Source of the DNA: Deltaproteobacteria bacterium GWA2_55_10
Lineage (GTDB): Bacteria > Desulfobacterota > GWC2-55-46
DNA: 6,992 nucleotides
Reading direction: 5' to 3'
Assembly (NCBI GenBank): GCA_001797415.1
Contig: MGPL01000010.1
Span: forward strand, 12,778-19,769
Below the pieces are notes generated by a model that saw nothing but the letters and a program-made list of their open reading frames with translations, was not told the origin of the DNA and searched no databases. The position numbers were made by a program, and so were the translations under genes. Positions 1-6,756 of the stretch are shown here, one piece after another. How positions within the stretch are numbered: the stretch's first letter is position 1; every line of letters begins with the position of its first letter.

Positions 1-1
1 A

Positions 2-805
2 GGAGAGGGCAGCGATGAGGTCCTGGCAGGCTACGGCTCTCAGCATATATATAAACGGCTCCGGCTGTTCGGCCTGATACAGAAGCTCGGGCTGCAGGGC
101 GCGGCGTCAAGTGTCGGCAAAAGCCTCTTCCCCGGAAAGGCCGCCCTCATCGACGAGGTCAGGATACCTGTAAGCCAATGGGGCGCGAGCACAAATTACA
201 ACATAACATTTCAGGCAGGGCAGGCCTTAAAGGCCCGGCTCTGCGGCGCAGCCCCGTATCTCGATTCATCGCGCTTTATCGGCGCCGCATACGGCGCGGC
301 AAAAAACGAGGACCCTCTCAACCAGACGCTCAGGGTCATCTCCGGCGACTGGCTTATAGAGAACGTGCTGATGAAATCGGACAAGGTCTCGATGAGTTCT
401 TCCATTGAAGTCAGGTGCCCGTTCCTCGACCACGGTCTGGTGGAGTTCCTGTTTGCTTTGCCCGGCAGGCGCAAGGTCGGTTTTTTTGGAAAGAGCTTCG
501 CATCCAAGATCCTCTTGAGAAGGCATTTAAAAGGCAAGGTGCCTGATGGGGTCTTGACGAGAAAAAAACTGGGTTTCCCGGTGCCTGCCTATGAGCTGAA
601 AGCGAAAAAATGCAGGGACTATGTCTTTGACATGCTCAGTTCAAACAACGCTTATTATGAAAGGGTCTTCAGAAAAGACAGAGTGCTCTCACTTTTCGAA
701 AGGGCACTCCAGGAGCCCGGGCCAACGCGGCTCAAGCACCTCCTATGGAGCTTTGCCGTATTCGAGCAATGGCACCAGACAAGGCGTGCGTATCTAGCTG
801 ATTGA
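2..805 (+). CDS. Asparagine synthase (glutamine-hydrolysing) family amidotransferase, 3' part (5' end outside window)
   Basis: The gene is open at the left edge; the reading frame starts at base 2 and 267 codons remain before the TGA at 803-805. The first visible residues are GEGSDEVLAGYG, the conserved ATP and acyl-adenylate site block of the C-terminal synthetase domain of class II AsnB enzymes. Further on come KSDKVSMSSSIEVR and CPFLDH, then RKKLGFPVP, which aligns with the usual R-x-K-x-GF block carrying a conserved active-site lysine. The second AsnB-like protein in this window has 247 residues after its equivalent block, so roughly 360 N-terminal residues, including the glutaminase domain and PP-loop, should lie upstream. 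AsnB enzymes transfer glutamine-derived ammonia to an adenylated carboxylate, classically aspartate. In a glycan cluster the acceptor may instead be a sugar carboxylate, which is inference. An internal ATG at 365 is not the true start, because conserved sequence runs upstream of it to the window edge. Confidence 0.93.
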   Translation, partial: GEGSDEVLAGYGSQHIYKRLRLFGLIQKLGLQGAASSVGKSLFPGKAALIDEVRIPVSQWGASTNYNITFQAGQALKARLCGAAPYLDSSRFIGAAYGAAKNEDPLNQTLRVISGDWLIENVLMKSDKVSMSSSIEVRCPFLDHGLVEFLFALPGRRKVGFFGKSFASKILLRRHLKGKVPDGVLTRKKLGFPVPAYELKAKKCRDYVFDMLSSNNAYYERVFRKDRVLSLFERALQEPGPTRLKHLLWSFAVFEQWHQTRRAYLAD

Positions 806-810
806 AATCA

Positions 811-825
811 TTAGCAGGTTGCTAA
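811..825. repeat. Small perfect inverted repeat after the first gene
   Basis: TTAGCA, a 3-nt spacer (GGT) and TGCTAA form a perfect 6-bp stem just 5 nt after the stop codon of the first amidotransferase gene. It is followed by an A-rich run and then an AT-only palindrome (825-840), not by an immediate run of T, so it does not look like a standard intrinsic terminator. It overlaps what looks like a degraded copy of the end of the larger repeat (815-832). Its function is unknown and it may be a remnant of that element. Confidence 0.4.
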
Positions 826-840
826 AAAATTCAAATTTTT

Positions 841-963
841 CAGGCTGTTCAAAAAGTTCCATATGCGAGGCGTCGAGGAGCGAGGAATGAGGCGTACTCT
901 TCATGTACGTCGCAGTGACGAGCGACGATGACAACAAAGCAGATGGACTTTTTCAGCAGCCTG
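841..963. repeat. Large imperfect inverted repeat (palindromic intergenic element, about 123 bp)
   Basis: The left arm (841-866) begins CAGGCTGTTCAAAAAG. The right arm (939-963) ends CTTTTTCAGCAGCCTG. Reversed and complemented, the right arm matches the left at 22 positions, with three mismatches and one single-base bulge. At the centre, CGTAC (893-897) and GTACG (905-909) pair around a 7-nt loop, so the whole unit is symmetric about position 901-902. The inner arms (about 867-892 and 910-938) pair less well and improve if G:U pairs are allowed, which suggests the folded RNA matters or the copy has decayed. From memory, similar palindromic units are dispersed in intergenic DNA of Geobacter-like and Nitrospirota genomes. 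It has no coding capacity, so it would have to be moved in trans, like a MITE or REP unit. This identification rests on the arms and recall, not on a search. Confidence 0.8.
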
Positions 964-967
964 TTTT

Positions 968-972
968 GGAGG
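968..972 (+). promoter_or_regulatory. Ribosome binding site deciding the methyltransferase start
   Basis: GGAGG lies 3 nt before the ATG at 976 and 4 nt after the end of the inverted repeat. The spacing is short, but the GT4 gene downstream has the same arrangement (GGAGG, 3 nt, ATG). The in-frame upstream ATG at 928 is inside the repeat, so this site supports the shorter protein. Confidence 0.6.
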
Positions 973-975
973 AGT

Positions 976-1857
976 ATGGAATTCAGTGCGCGGCTCGCTG
1001 GAGCCAGGGATAGTTTTGACAATGTCGGGAACAGGGGCTGGTGGGAAAAAAATCCCATGCTCTACGACTGGAACGGCGTCCACGGCGCTCCCGCGCTCAA
1101 CGCCGGATACTTCGAAAAGATAGACCGCATCTTCGGAGAAGGGCACAAACTCCTCAACAATCCTGACTGGCCCAGGGGCGACATACTCGAAAGGTTCATC
1201 CCTTACCAGGAGGTCGCCGGAAAAGATGTGCTGGAGATAGGCTGCGGCGCCGGCCTCGTCGCGAGCCACCTTGCCAGGAACGGAGCAAGGCTCGTTGCAG
1301 TCGATATAACCGCAAACGCCATCGGCATTACGCGCGAAAGGTTCAGGCTGGCTGGCCTTAAGGGCGCCCTTATGCAGATGGAAGGCGAGAGCCTTGCGCT
1401 AAAGGACAGCTCCTTCGATTTCGTGGTCTCGTGGGGAGTGATACACCATAGCGGAGATATGGCAGCCATCTTAAGGGAAATACACAGGGTGCTCAAGCCT
1501 GGAGGCAGGGCACATATCATGGTCTATAACAGAAGGAGCCTCAGATATCAGGTCTACTGCCGTTTCTGGCTCGGGGTCATAGGGATGAGGCTCGTCAAAA
1601 ATAATATCGATGAGATAGCTGGCAGCATTACCGATGGCTTCATTGCAAGGCACCTCACCAAAAGGGAGTTCAGGGAACTCGCATCCCCTTTCTCCAGGAT
1701 AGACTTCAGCTTTTCAGACGAGTCCATTTCCACCTTCACCTATCTGGTCGGAAAATTTCACAAGCTCCTGAAGCCTTTTCCACGCCTCATGGCGGCCCTT
1801 GAGAGGGGGCTCGCGAGAAGATGGGGCTGGTACATGGAGGGAAATGCTACAAAATGA
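976..1857 (+). CDS. Class I SAM-dependent methyltransferase
   Basis: A 293-residue protein with a Rossmann-like methyltransferase domain. Motif I is VLEIGCGAG (residues 85-93), the SAM-binding loop. The acidic residue ending strand 2 is D110 in AVDIT, expected to hold the SAM ribose. The post-motif region reads FDFVVSWGVIHH (H157, H158), followed by LKPGGRAHIMVYN. An N-terminal block WWEKNPMLYDW precedes the domain, and about 100 residues after it may form a substrate-binding part. The start at 976 is preferred over the longer in-frame ATG at 928, because that one adds 16 residues encoded by the palindromic repeat and 976 has a GGAGG just upstream. The gene overlaps the GT4 gene by 14 nt. Its acceptor cannot be read from the sequence. 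Given the neighbours, O- or N-methylation of a sugar or glycan terminus is a reasonable inference; a small-molecule or lipid acceptor is also possible. Confidence 0.9.
   Translation: MEFSARLAGARDSFDNVGNRGWWEKNPMLYDWNGVHGAPALNAGYFEKIDRIFGEGHKLLNNPDWPRGDILERFIPYQEVAGKDVLEIGCGAGLVASHLARNGARLVAVDITANAIGITRERFRLAGLKGALMQMEGESLALKDSSFDFVVSWGVIHHSGDMAAILREIHRVLKPGGRAHIMVYNRRSLRYQVYCRFWLGVIGMRLVKNNIDEIAGSITDGFIARHLTKREFRELASPFSRIDFSFSDESISTFTYLVGKFHKLLKPFPRLMAALERGLARRWGWYMEGNATK
1836..1841 (+). promoter_or_regulatory. Ribosome binding site of the GT4 gene
   Basis: GGAGGG lies inside the end of the methyltransferase gene, just before the ATG at 1844. It supports that start over the in-frame ATG at 1799, which would deepen the overlap to 59 nt and add 15 residues with no family similarity that I can see. 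Confidence 0.6.
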
Positions 1858-3103
1858 GGCCCTCGTGAGGATAGTCGTGTGGAATGAATGTTATATCTCG
1901 GGCGGAGCAGACTGGTCGCTCATTGACCTCGTCACTTCGTGGCCTGATGAGAAGGATGTTTTTGTAATATATGTAAATCGAACGCACGAGGGCCTTGACC
2001 TTATAAGGGCAAAGACAGCGGGCCGCGCCGAGGTGCGTACATTCACGAGCGTGGCCGAGTTTTTATCCGGCATCACGCGAGTTTTTCCGGACAGGCTTAA
2101 AAGACCCGCCAGGGCGCTCCTGTTCCCGGCGGCTATAGCCCTCTCCTTCATAAGATATTGGCCCCTCGTGAAAAGAAGGACCTGCGACGCGATAGTCTTC
2201 AACAACGGCGGCTTTCCGGGCGGGCTTTCGAACTATCTTGCCGCGGTCGCAGCTATGTTAAAGGGCATCGCCGGGAGAGTGATGATAATAAGGAACTACC
2301 CGCACCAGGAGAGCAGGTTTCTTTCAATGGCAAGAGGCTTGTGCAATTCGGGCGTAATAGGCACGGTCATTGCCGTCTCAGAGTCATTGAAAAGGTCACT
2401 TATCGATGAGGCTGGCATAGGCGCCGAAAGGGTGAAAAGGATATACAACGGAATATCTGTCGAGGGTAAAAATGGAGATAATGCGCACCCTGTCCTTGTC
2501 CGCAAAAACGGCCCGTGTGCAGGGATAATCGGCACTCTCGAAGAGAGAAAAGGGCACAGGGTCCTTTTCATGGCGTGGAGGGAAGTCCTCAAGACATTCC
2601 CCGAAGCAACGCTCTATGTGGTCGGGTCGAGCAAGAGCGGCGACAAGGGCGGACTCGTTGAATTCGCGCGCGCCCTCGGCATAGAGCGCGGGGTTGCGTG
2701 GCTCGAATTCGAGCGTAACATAGGCAAGGTCTACAGCGCACTCGATGTAGTTGCTCTCGCCTCCCGCGAATATGAAAGCTTCGGAAGGGTCGTGGTCGAG
2801 GCTTTTGCATTCAAAAGGCCTGTCGTGGCCTCAAAGGTCGGCGGCGTGCCTGAGCTCATCGAGGATGGAGTAGACGGTTTTTTATTTCAAAAGGATTGTC
2901 ACGCCGAACTTGCAGTGATGATCGTCCGGCTTTTTTCATCAAAGGAGCTGTGCGAAGGCGTGGCGGAAAGCGGCTTCCGAAAGTATAAGAGCCGCTTTAC
3001 AGCAGCGTTAATGGCAAAGAATTACCATGAGATGCTCGCGATATATGGAAGCGCGAAAAGAGACAAGGCAGTGTGCCCTGATGGAGAAGAGGCTTTTTTA
3101 TAA
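1844..3103 (+). CDS. Glycosyltransferase family 4 (GT-B fold)
   Basis: A 419-residue protein, a normal length for GT4 retaining glycosyltransferases, which transfer a sugar from a nucleotide-sugar donor to a glycan or lipid-linked acceptor at the cytoplasmic face of the membrane. The N-terminal domain opens with a GG-A-x-x-SL-x-DL loop (GGADWSLIDL), typical of the acceptor side. The C-terminal domain begins at GIIGTLEERKGH (residues 227-238), where R235 and K236 fit the donor-phosphate-binding pair. The E-x7-E signature is ESFGRVVVE (E311 and E319), and the donor loop VGGVPELIEDG follows at about 332-342. A hydrophobic stretch near residues 90-110 (ALLFPAAIALSFI) with basic residues on both sides could help membrane association. 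No signal peptide is visible. The gene overlaps its upstream neighbour by 14 nt and the lyase gene by 23 nt, indicating coupled translation. The sugar and linkage cannot be predicted. Confidence 0.93.
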   Translation: MLQNEALVRIVVWNECYISGGADWSLIDLVTSWPDEKDVFVIYVNRTHEGLDLIRAKTAGRAEVRTFTSVAEFLSGITRVFPDRLKRPARALLFPAAIALSFIRYWPLVKRRTCDAIVFNNGGFPGGLSNYLAAVAAMLKGIAGRVMIIRNYPHQESRFLSMARGLCNSGVIGTVIAVSESLKRSLIDEAGIGAERVKRIYNGISVEGKNGDNAHPVLVRKNGPCAGIIGTLEERKGHRVLFMAWREVLKTFPEATLYVVGSSKSGDKGGLVEFARALGIERGVAWLEFERNIGKVYSALDVVALASREYESFGRVVVEAFAFKRPVVASKVGGVPELIEDGVDGFLFQKDCHAELAVMIVRLFSSKELCEGVAESGFRKYKSRFTAALMAKNYHEMLAIYGSAKRDKAVCPDGEEAFL

Positions 3104-4928
3104 CTGGGTCTTAAGACAGAACGGTTATCTCAAGTTCGCCGAGTTTACCCTTAAAAGGGCCGTGCACAAAATGAAAAGAGACCTTCTCAGGGAGACCTGC
3201 GTCTTCTATCCTCCGGAGATAAGGGCTGCCGCGCCCTTTTCGTTCAAACCGGAACGGCTCCGCTGGGCCTTCAGAAGCGCATCGAAACAGGAGAACTCAG
3301 CATCGGCACGCAAGCTGGACGGGTTTCATATCGACTGGCAGAGGGAGCACGACGACCCGGAAGAGACTGAAGCCTTGCACAGGTGGAACTGGCTCCTGGC
3401 GCTTCTGCCCGATAGAACGTCGAACGAAGGCGCAATCACGCGCTGGGTCGATCTGCAATTGATTGAATGGGTAAGGCTCTTTTCGCATGAAATAGAGCGA
3501 GAGGCCCGGCGAGCGTCTCTAATATGGGAGAGCTACACCGTTGGCGAACGGATTTCCAATTCGGTCCTTTTCTATTATTTTATGAAAAAAGAGCCGCCAA
3601 AGGCTGTGATGGAATCGTTGACGGAACAGGCCCGGTTCCTTGTGCAGAGGCTTGAGTACAATGGAATGCGCACCGGCAATCATATCTTGAACAATGCAAG
3701 GGCCGTCTATCTGGCGGGAGTCGCCTTCGACGCGCCTGCGTGGCGTCAGTTCGCGTCCCTCATAATGCGCCGCGAGCTGCCGGTACTCGTCACGGCGGAT
3801 GGCTTCCTGCGTGAAGGCTCATCCCATTACCAGTTTCTTTTTACAAGATGGGTCCTTGAGGTCGCGTGGTTCGCGGAGCTCGCCGGCGATGGGGAGCTTA
3901 TTGAAATGATTAGGCCTGCTGCCGGGCTCCTCATAAAACGATGCTCCTTCTTTTTGGTCAAGGGCGCCGATGGCAGCTGGGATTTCCCCAGGTTCGGTGA
4001 TATCTCGCCTGACTTCAGGCCAGGGTGGCTTGTCGACCTCGTATGGTCAAAGCCTGCCGCGCGCTTTCTGGAGCCGCAGAGAGAGGCGCCGACATCAGGG
4101 AGTGATACCTGGGCAGGGCTTTTCGGCTTCGCGGAAGGCAATGGAACGGAGAACGGAAGAAAAGAAGACGCGATACAGGCGTTCCCAGGGAGCGGCTGGT
4201 ACAGACTCGACGCAGCCGGGCATACACTCTTCTTCAGGCTCGATGAGTCCGGGCCGCCAATGCACGCCGGACACCATCATAATGACCTCTTTCATTTTTG
4301 CCTTTTTTATAACGGGGAACCTGTGCTGATTGACGCAGGCAGGCTCAACTACATGCTCTCGGACGCCCGGGGCAGCTATGGATTGCGGCCTGAGGCCCAC
4401 AATGCCTTTACCATAGACGGCCTTGGCGCCGCGCCTTCCGGCTGGCATCTATACCCGCAGGCATACTCGCGGTTCAAAAACAGGGTCGAGATTGAAACGG
4501 ACAGAGACGGCATATGGATTCTCCTGACCTCGAACGCGTTCAGCAGGATGGAGAGGCCCGTTGAGGCCAGAAGGACTTTTTTCATCTCCAGGCCGCTCTT
4601 TCGAATAACAGACAGCTTCAGCGGGACCGGCGAGCATGAGATAAAGACCTTTTTTCACTGGGACAAGGCCCTGGCCCTTTCTCAGATAAAAAAAGGCGAA
4701 TGGGACATTTCATCCGGGGCGGTAAGAGGCAGGTTCCGCGTAATCGATCCGCAATCATCGAGCATTAGGCATGAGCGCGGAGGCGAGGGCTTCTTCGGGT
4801 GGATGGTGGAGGGGTACGGCTCCGCTGTCAAGGCCGGCTCGCTTGAGATATCCGCAAGGGCGGCAATGCCTTTTGAGGCCGTATACGAGATATCGTGGGA
4901 GGAGCGCGCCGGCCATGTGCGGTATTAA
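3081..4928 (+). CDS. Heparinase II/III family protein (polysaccharide lyase-like)
   Basis: A 615-residue protein with an N-terminal alpha-helical toroid and a C-terminal beta-sandwich of the heparinase II/III type. Family members cleave uronic-acid-containing polysaccharides by beta-elimination. Candidate catalytic residues are present: N200-H201 in GNHILNN, Y250 in SSHYQF, and H398 in the GHHHND block (397-402). H400, D418 and H440 (in EAHNAFTIDG) sit where heparinase II binds a structural zinc, as I recall the published structures. The first 40 residues are basic and amphipathic with no signal peptide, so the enzyme appears cytoplasmic unless exported another way. The start at 3081 is the most likely, though no strong ribosome binding site precedes it. 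In-frame ATGs at 3045 and 3027 would only deepen the overlap with the GT4 gene (23 nt from 3081). Its place among glycosyltransferases suggests trimming or editing of the cluster's own glycan, which is inference. Family assignment is firm; substrate is unknown. Confidence 0.9.
   Translation: MEKRLFYNWVLRQNGYLKFAEFTLKRAVHKMKRDLLRETCVFYPPEIRAAAPFSFKPERLRWAFRSASKQENSASARKLDGFHIDWQREHDDPEETEALHRWNWLLALLPDRTSNEGAITRWVDLQLIEWVRLFSHEIEREARRASLIWESYTVGERISNSVLFYYFMKKEPPKAVMESLTEQARFLVQRLEYNGMRTGNHILNNARAVYLAGVAFDAPAWRQFASLIMRRELPVLVTADGFLREGSSHYQFLFTRWVLEVAWFAELAGDGELIEMIRPAAGLLIKRCSFFLVKGADGSWDFPRFGDISPDFRPGWLVDLVWSKPAARFLEPQREAPTSGSDTWAGLFGFAEGNGTENGRKEDAIQAFPGSGWYRLDAAGHTLFFRLDESGPPMHAGHHHNDLFHFCLFYNGEPVLIDAGRLNYMLSDARGSYGLRPEAHNAFTIDGLGAAPSGWHLYPQAYSRFKNRVEIETDRDGIWILLTSNAFSRMERPVEARRTFFISRPLFRITDSFSGTGEHEIKTFFHWDKALALSQIKKGEWDISSGAVRGRFRVIDPQSSSIRHERGGEGFFGWMVEGYGSAVKAGSLEISARAAMPFEAVYEISWEERAGHVRY
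4897..4904 (+). promoter_or_regulatory. Ribosome binding site of the second amidotransferase gene
   Basis: GGGAGGAG ends 10 nt before the ATG at 4915, inside the end of the lyase gene. It supports the start that places cysteine at position 2, as the glutaminase mechanism requires, over the in-frame ATG at 4771. Confidence 0.75.
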
Positions 4929-6756
4929 CGGCATATTCAATTTCGATAAGAGGCCCGCGGAGCGGGGCGACCTCGAAAGGATGAACGGCAAGGTGATACA
5001 CCGGGGCCCTGACGACGAGGGCTTTTATTTGAAGGGGCACGTGGGGCTCTCCATGCGGCGGCTCTCGGTTATCGATATAAAAGGCGGGCAGCAGCCCATG
5101 CTGAACGAGAACGGCGCCATAGCGGTCGTAATGAACGGCGAGATATTCAACTACCTCGAGCTCAGGGAGAGGCTCATCAAATCGGGCCACAGGTTTGCAA
5201 GCTCTTCGGATACCGAGGTGATAGCGCACCTCTACGAGGAGAAGGGAGAGCATTTCGTCGAAGAGATCAACGGCATGTTCGCCATAGCGCTTCATGACAG
5301 CCGCTCCGGCAAGCTCTTTCTCTTCAGGGACAGGGCAGGGATAAAGCCGCTCTTCTACGCGCAGCATAACGGCGCGTTTGTCTTCTCTTCTGACCTCCGT
5401 GCCATCAACTCGATAAGAGGCTCGACCGCAATAGACACTTACTCTTTCCTTTCTTACCTCGGCCTCTCGTACGTACCCTGCCCCAGGACTATCTTCAAGG
5501 GGATATCAAAGCTCGAGCCGGGCCACTATATGAAGATAGGCAGGGAAGGGGTCTCGGTAAGGCAGTACTGGGACGTAAGGGATTTCGAAACGCTCGTACT
5601 TTCCAGAGAGGAGGACTATTCTGAAATGGCGCTCGGGCTCCTCAGGGATTCCATAAGGCAGCAGATGCGAAGCGATGTGCCCGTGGGCGCGTTCCTCTCC
5701 GGCGGCCTGGACAGCTCCTTTATTGTAGGGGTCGCCGCAATGGAGGCAGCGCGGCCCATCAACACATTTTCAGCGGGCTTCGAGGGCGGGCTTAACGAGC
5801 TGCCGCTTGCGGGCCTTGTCTCAAGGAGATACGGGACAATCCATGAAGAGTCCGTCATCGCCGCAGGCGATGTCGCCGGACTCATACAAGAAGCTGTCAG
5901 GTGCATGGACGAGCCGATCTCGGACAATGCTGCCATACCAACGCTCGTCCTTTCAAAGAGGGCGGCGCTCAAGGGAATAAAGGTCGTGCTCAACGGCGCA
6001 GGGGGCGATGAGCTCTTCGGCGGCTACGGCCGTTACAGGCGCACGGGCGCGGCATACGGGATAACTCGACTCATGCCGAGGCGGTTCAGGAATTTCACGG
6101 CCGGCGCCCTGGGCAGTATTCCCTCTGACAGGCTCATCAGGGCCGCTGACGCCAGGCTCCATCACGGAGCTTCCGTGTCAGGGGTCAGCTATGCTCTGGC
6201 AGGAAAGCTCCTCAGGGATAAATGCCATTACGGCTCGATGATGAACGAGCTGCGGGGTTTTTACGAAGGCCCTGATGGCGGCAGGAGCGCATCGGGCGTC
6301 ATGTACAATGATTTCAAGAAATATCTCCCGGGCGATCTGCTATCGCTCTTTGACAAGGTGACCATGGGGCTCTCCATAGAGGGCAGGGTCCCTTTTCTCG
6401 ACCACAGGCTCATCGAGTTCTGTTTCAGCATGCCTGATAAGGTCAAATTCAGTGGCGGAAAGCTCAAGGGGCTGCTGAGAAAGATGATAGAGAATATAGT
6501 GCCGTCTGAATTGCTCGCGCAGCCCAAGGCCGGTTTCACGGGGCCGACCTGGAGCTGGGTCAAAGGGCCGCTCAAAGACGAGATAACGAGAGACCTTGTG
6601 CATGATCCGGCGCCGTTCTTAAAGGAGCACATCGATAGCCGCGAGGTGGCGCGGGCCATTGTCCGCATAGACGGCTGTCCTGGCCACGCCGAGACGCTCT
6701 ATTCACTCTATGTCTTTAATATGTGGTGCCGCATGAATCAGGGGAGCCGGACCTGA
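4915..6756 (+). CDS. asnB: Asparagine synthase (glutamine-hydrolysing) family amidotransferase, complete
   Basis: A 613-residue class II glutamine amidotransferase. The start at 4915 gives MCGINGIF, with the nucleophile C2 exposed after removal of the initiator methionine. Glutaminase-domain residues follow in order: RGPDDEG (30-36), RRLSVID (R49), NGEIFNY (74-80), SSDTE (D99) and LFRDRAGIKPLFY. The synthetase domain has the PP-loop SGGLDSS (262-268), NGAGGDELFGGYG (from 360), then FDKVTMGLSIEGR and VPFLDH, and a PKAGF block carrying the conserved lysine. The protein is full length for the family. It hydrolyses glutamine, channels ammonia and amidates an adenylated carboxylate; aspartate is the classic acceptor. 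A362 stands where AsnB usually has glutamate (GEGSDE, as in the first gene here) or aspartate, so the acceptor may differ. Such paralogues are common in polysaccharide clusters. It overlaps the lyase gene by 14 nt and the GT2 gene by 1 nt. The symbol reflects family, not proven function. Confidence 0.93.
   Translation: MCGINGIFNFDKRPAERGDLERMNGKVIHRGPDDEGFYLKGHVGLSMRRLSVIDIKGGQQPMLNENGAIAVVMNGEIFNYLELRERLIKSGHRFASSSDTEVIAHLYEEKGEHFVEEINGMFAIALHDSRSGKLFLFRDRAGIKPLFYAQHNGAFVFSSDLRAINSIRGSTAIDTYSFLSYLGLSYVPCPRTIFKGISKLEPGHYMKIGREGVSVRQYWDVRDFETLVLSREEDYSEMALGLLRDSIRQQMRSDVPVGAFLSGGLDSSFIVGVAAMEAARPINTFSAGFEGGLNELPLAGLVSRRYGTIHEESVIAAGDVAGLIQEAVRCMDEPISDNAAIPTLVLSKRAALKGIKVVLNGAGGDELFGGYGRYRRTGAAYGITRLMPRRFRNFTAGALGSIPSDRLIRAADARLHHGASVSGVSYALAGKLLRDKCHYGSMMNELRGFYEGPDGGRSASGVMYNDFKKYLPGDLLSLFDKVTMGLSIEGRVPFLDHRLIEFCFSMPDKVKFSGGKLKGLLRKMIENIVPSELLAQPKAGFTGPTWSWVKGPLKDEITRDLVHDPAPFLKEHIDSREVARAIVRIDGCPGHAETLYSLYVFNMWCRMNQGSRT
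6740..6746 (+). promoter_or_regulatory. Ribosome binding site of the GT2 gene
   Basis: AGGGGAG lies 9 nt before the ATG at 6756, within the last codons of the amidotransferase gene. The start and the preceding stop share a base (TGATG), a classic termination-reinitiation junction. Confidence 0.7.

Noticed and set aside
178..408. 76-codon plus-strand frame inside the first amidotransferase
   Set aside because: It overlaps conserved synthetase-domain coding sequence in another frame and is an arginine-rich shadow translation.
802..830. Possible sigma70-type promoter: TTGAAA (802-807), 17-nt spacer, AAAAAT (825-830)
   Set aside because: The -35 match is good but the -10 match is poor and lies in an AT-rich run where such hits arise by chance. 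The organism's sigma-factor preferences are unknown. A promoter for the 976 operon in this gap is plausible but not located.
811..840. Intrinsic terminator after the first amidotransferase gene
   Set aside because: The TTAGCA/TGCTAA stem is short and AT-rich and is followed by A residues; the T-run at 836-840 follows a separate weak AT palindrome. It does not have the GC-rich stem plus U-tract of a convincing terminator.
841..963. CRISPR repeat, tRNA or other classical RNA gene in the gap
   Set aside because: There are no regularly spaced repeats and no cloverleaf. The structure is a single long palindrome, better explained as a dispersed inverted-repeat element.
2158..2409. 83-codon plus-strand frame inside the GT4 gene
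   Set aside because: It is in another frame within a well-supported glycosyltransferase, is rich in Arg and Ser with low complexity, and has no family motif.
4771..4914. N-terminal extension of the second amidotransferase from the in-frame ATG at 4771
   Set aside because: It would bury the catalytic cysteine, which must be residue 2, and overlap the lyase gene by 158 nt. GGGAGGAG at 4897-4904 supports the start at 4915.
4828..5367. Antisense open frame of 179 codons on the minus strand
   Set aside because: It lies opposite the end of the lyase gene and the conserved glutaminase domain, has no recognisable motif, and fits a chance open frame in GC-rich coding DNA. Other antisense frames in the window are rejected for the same reason.
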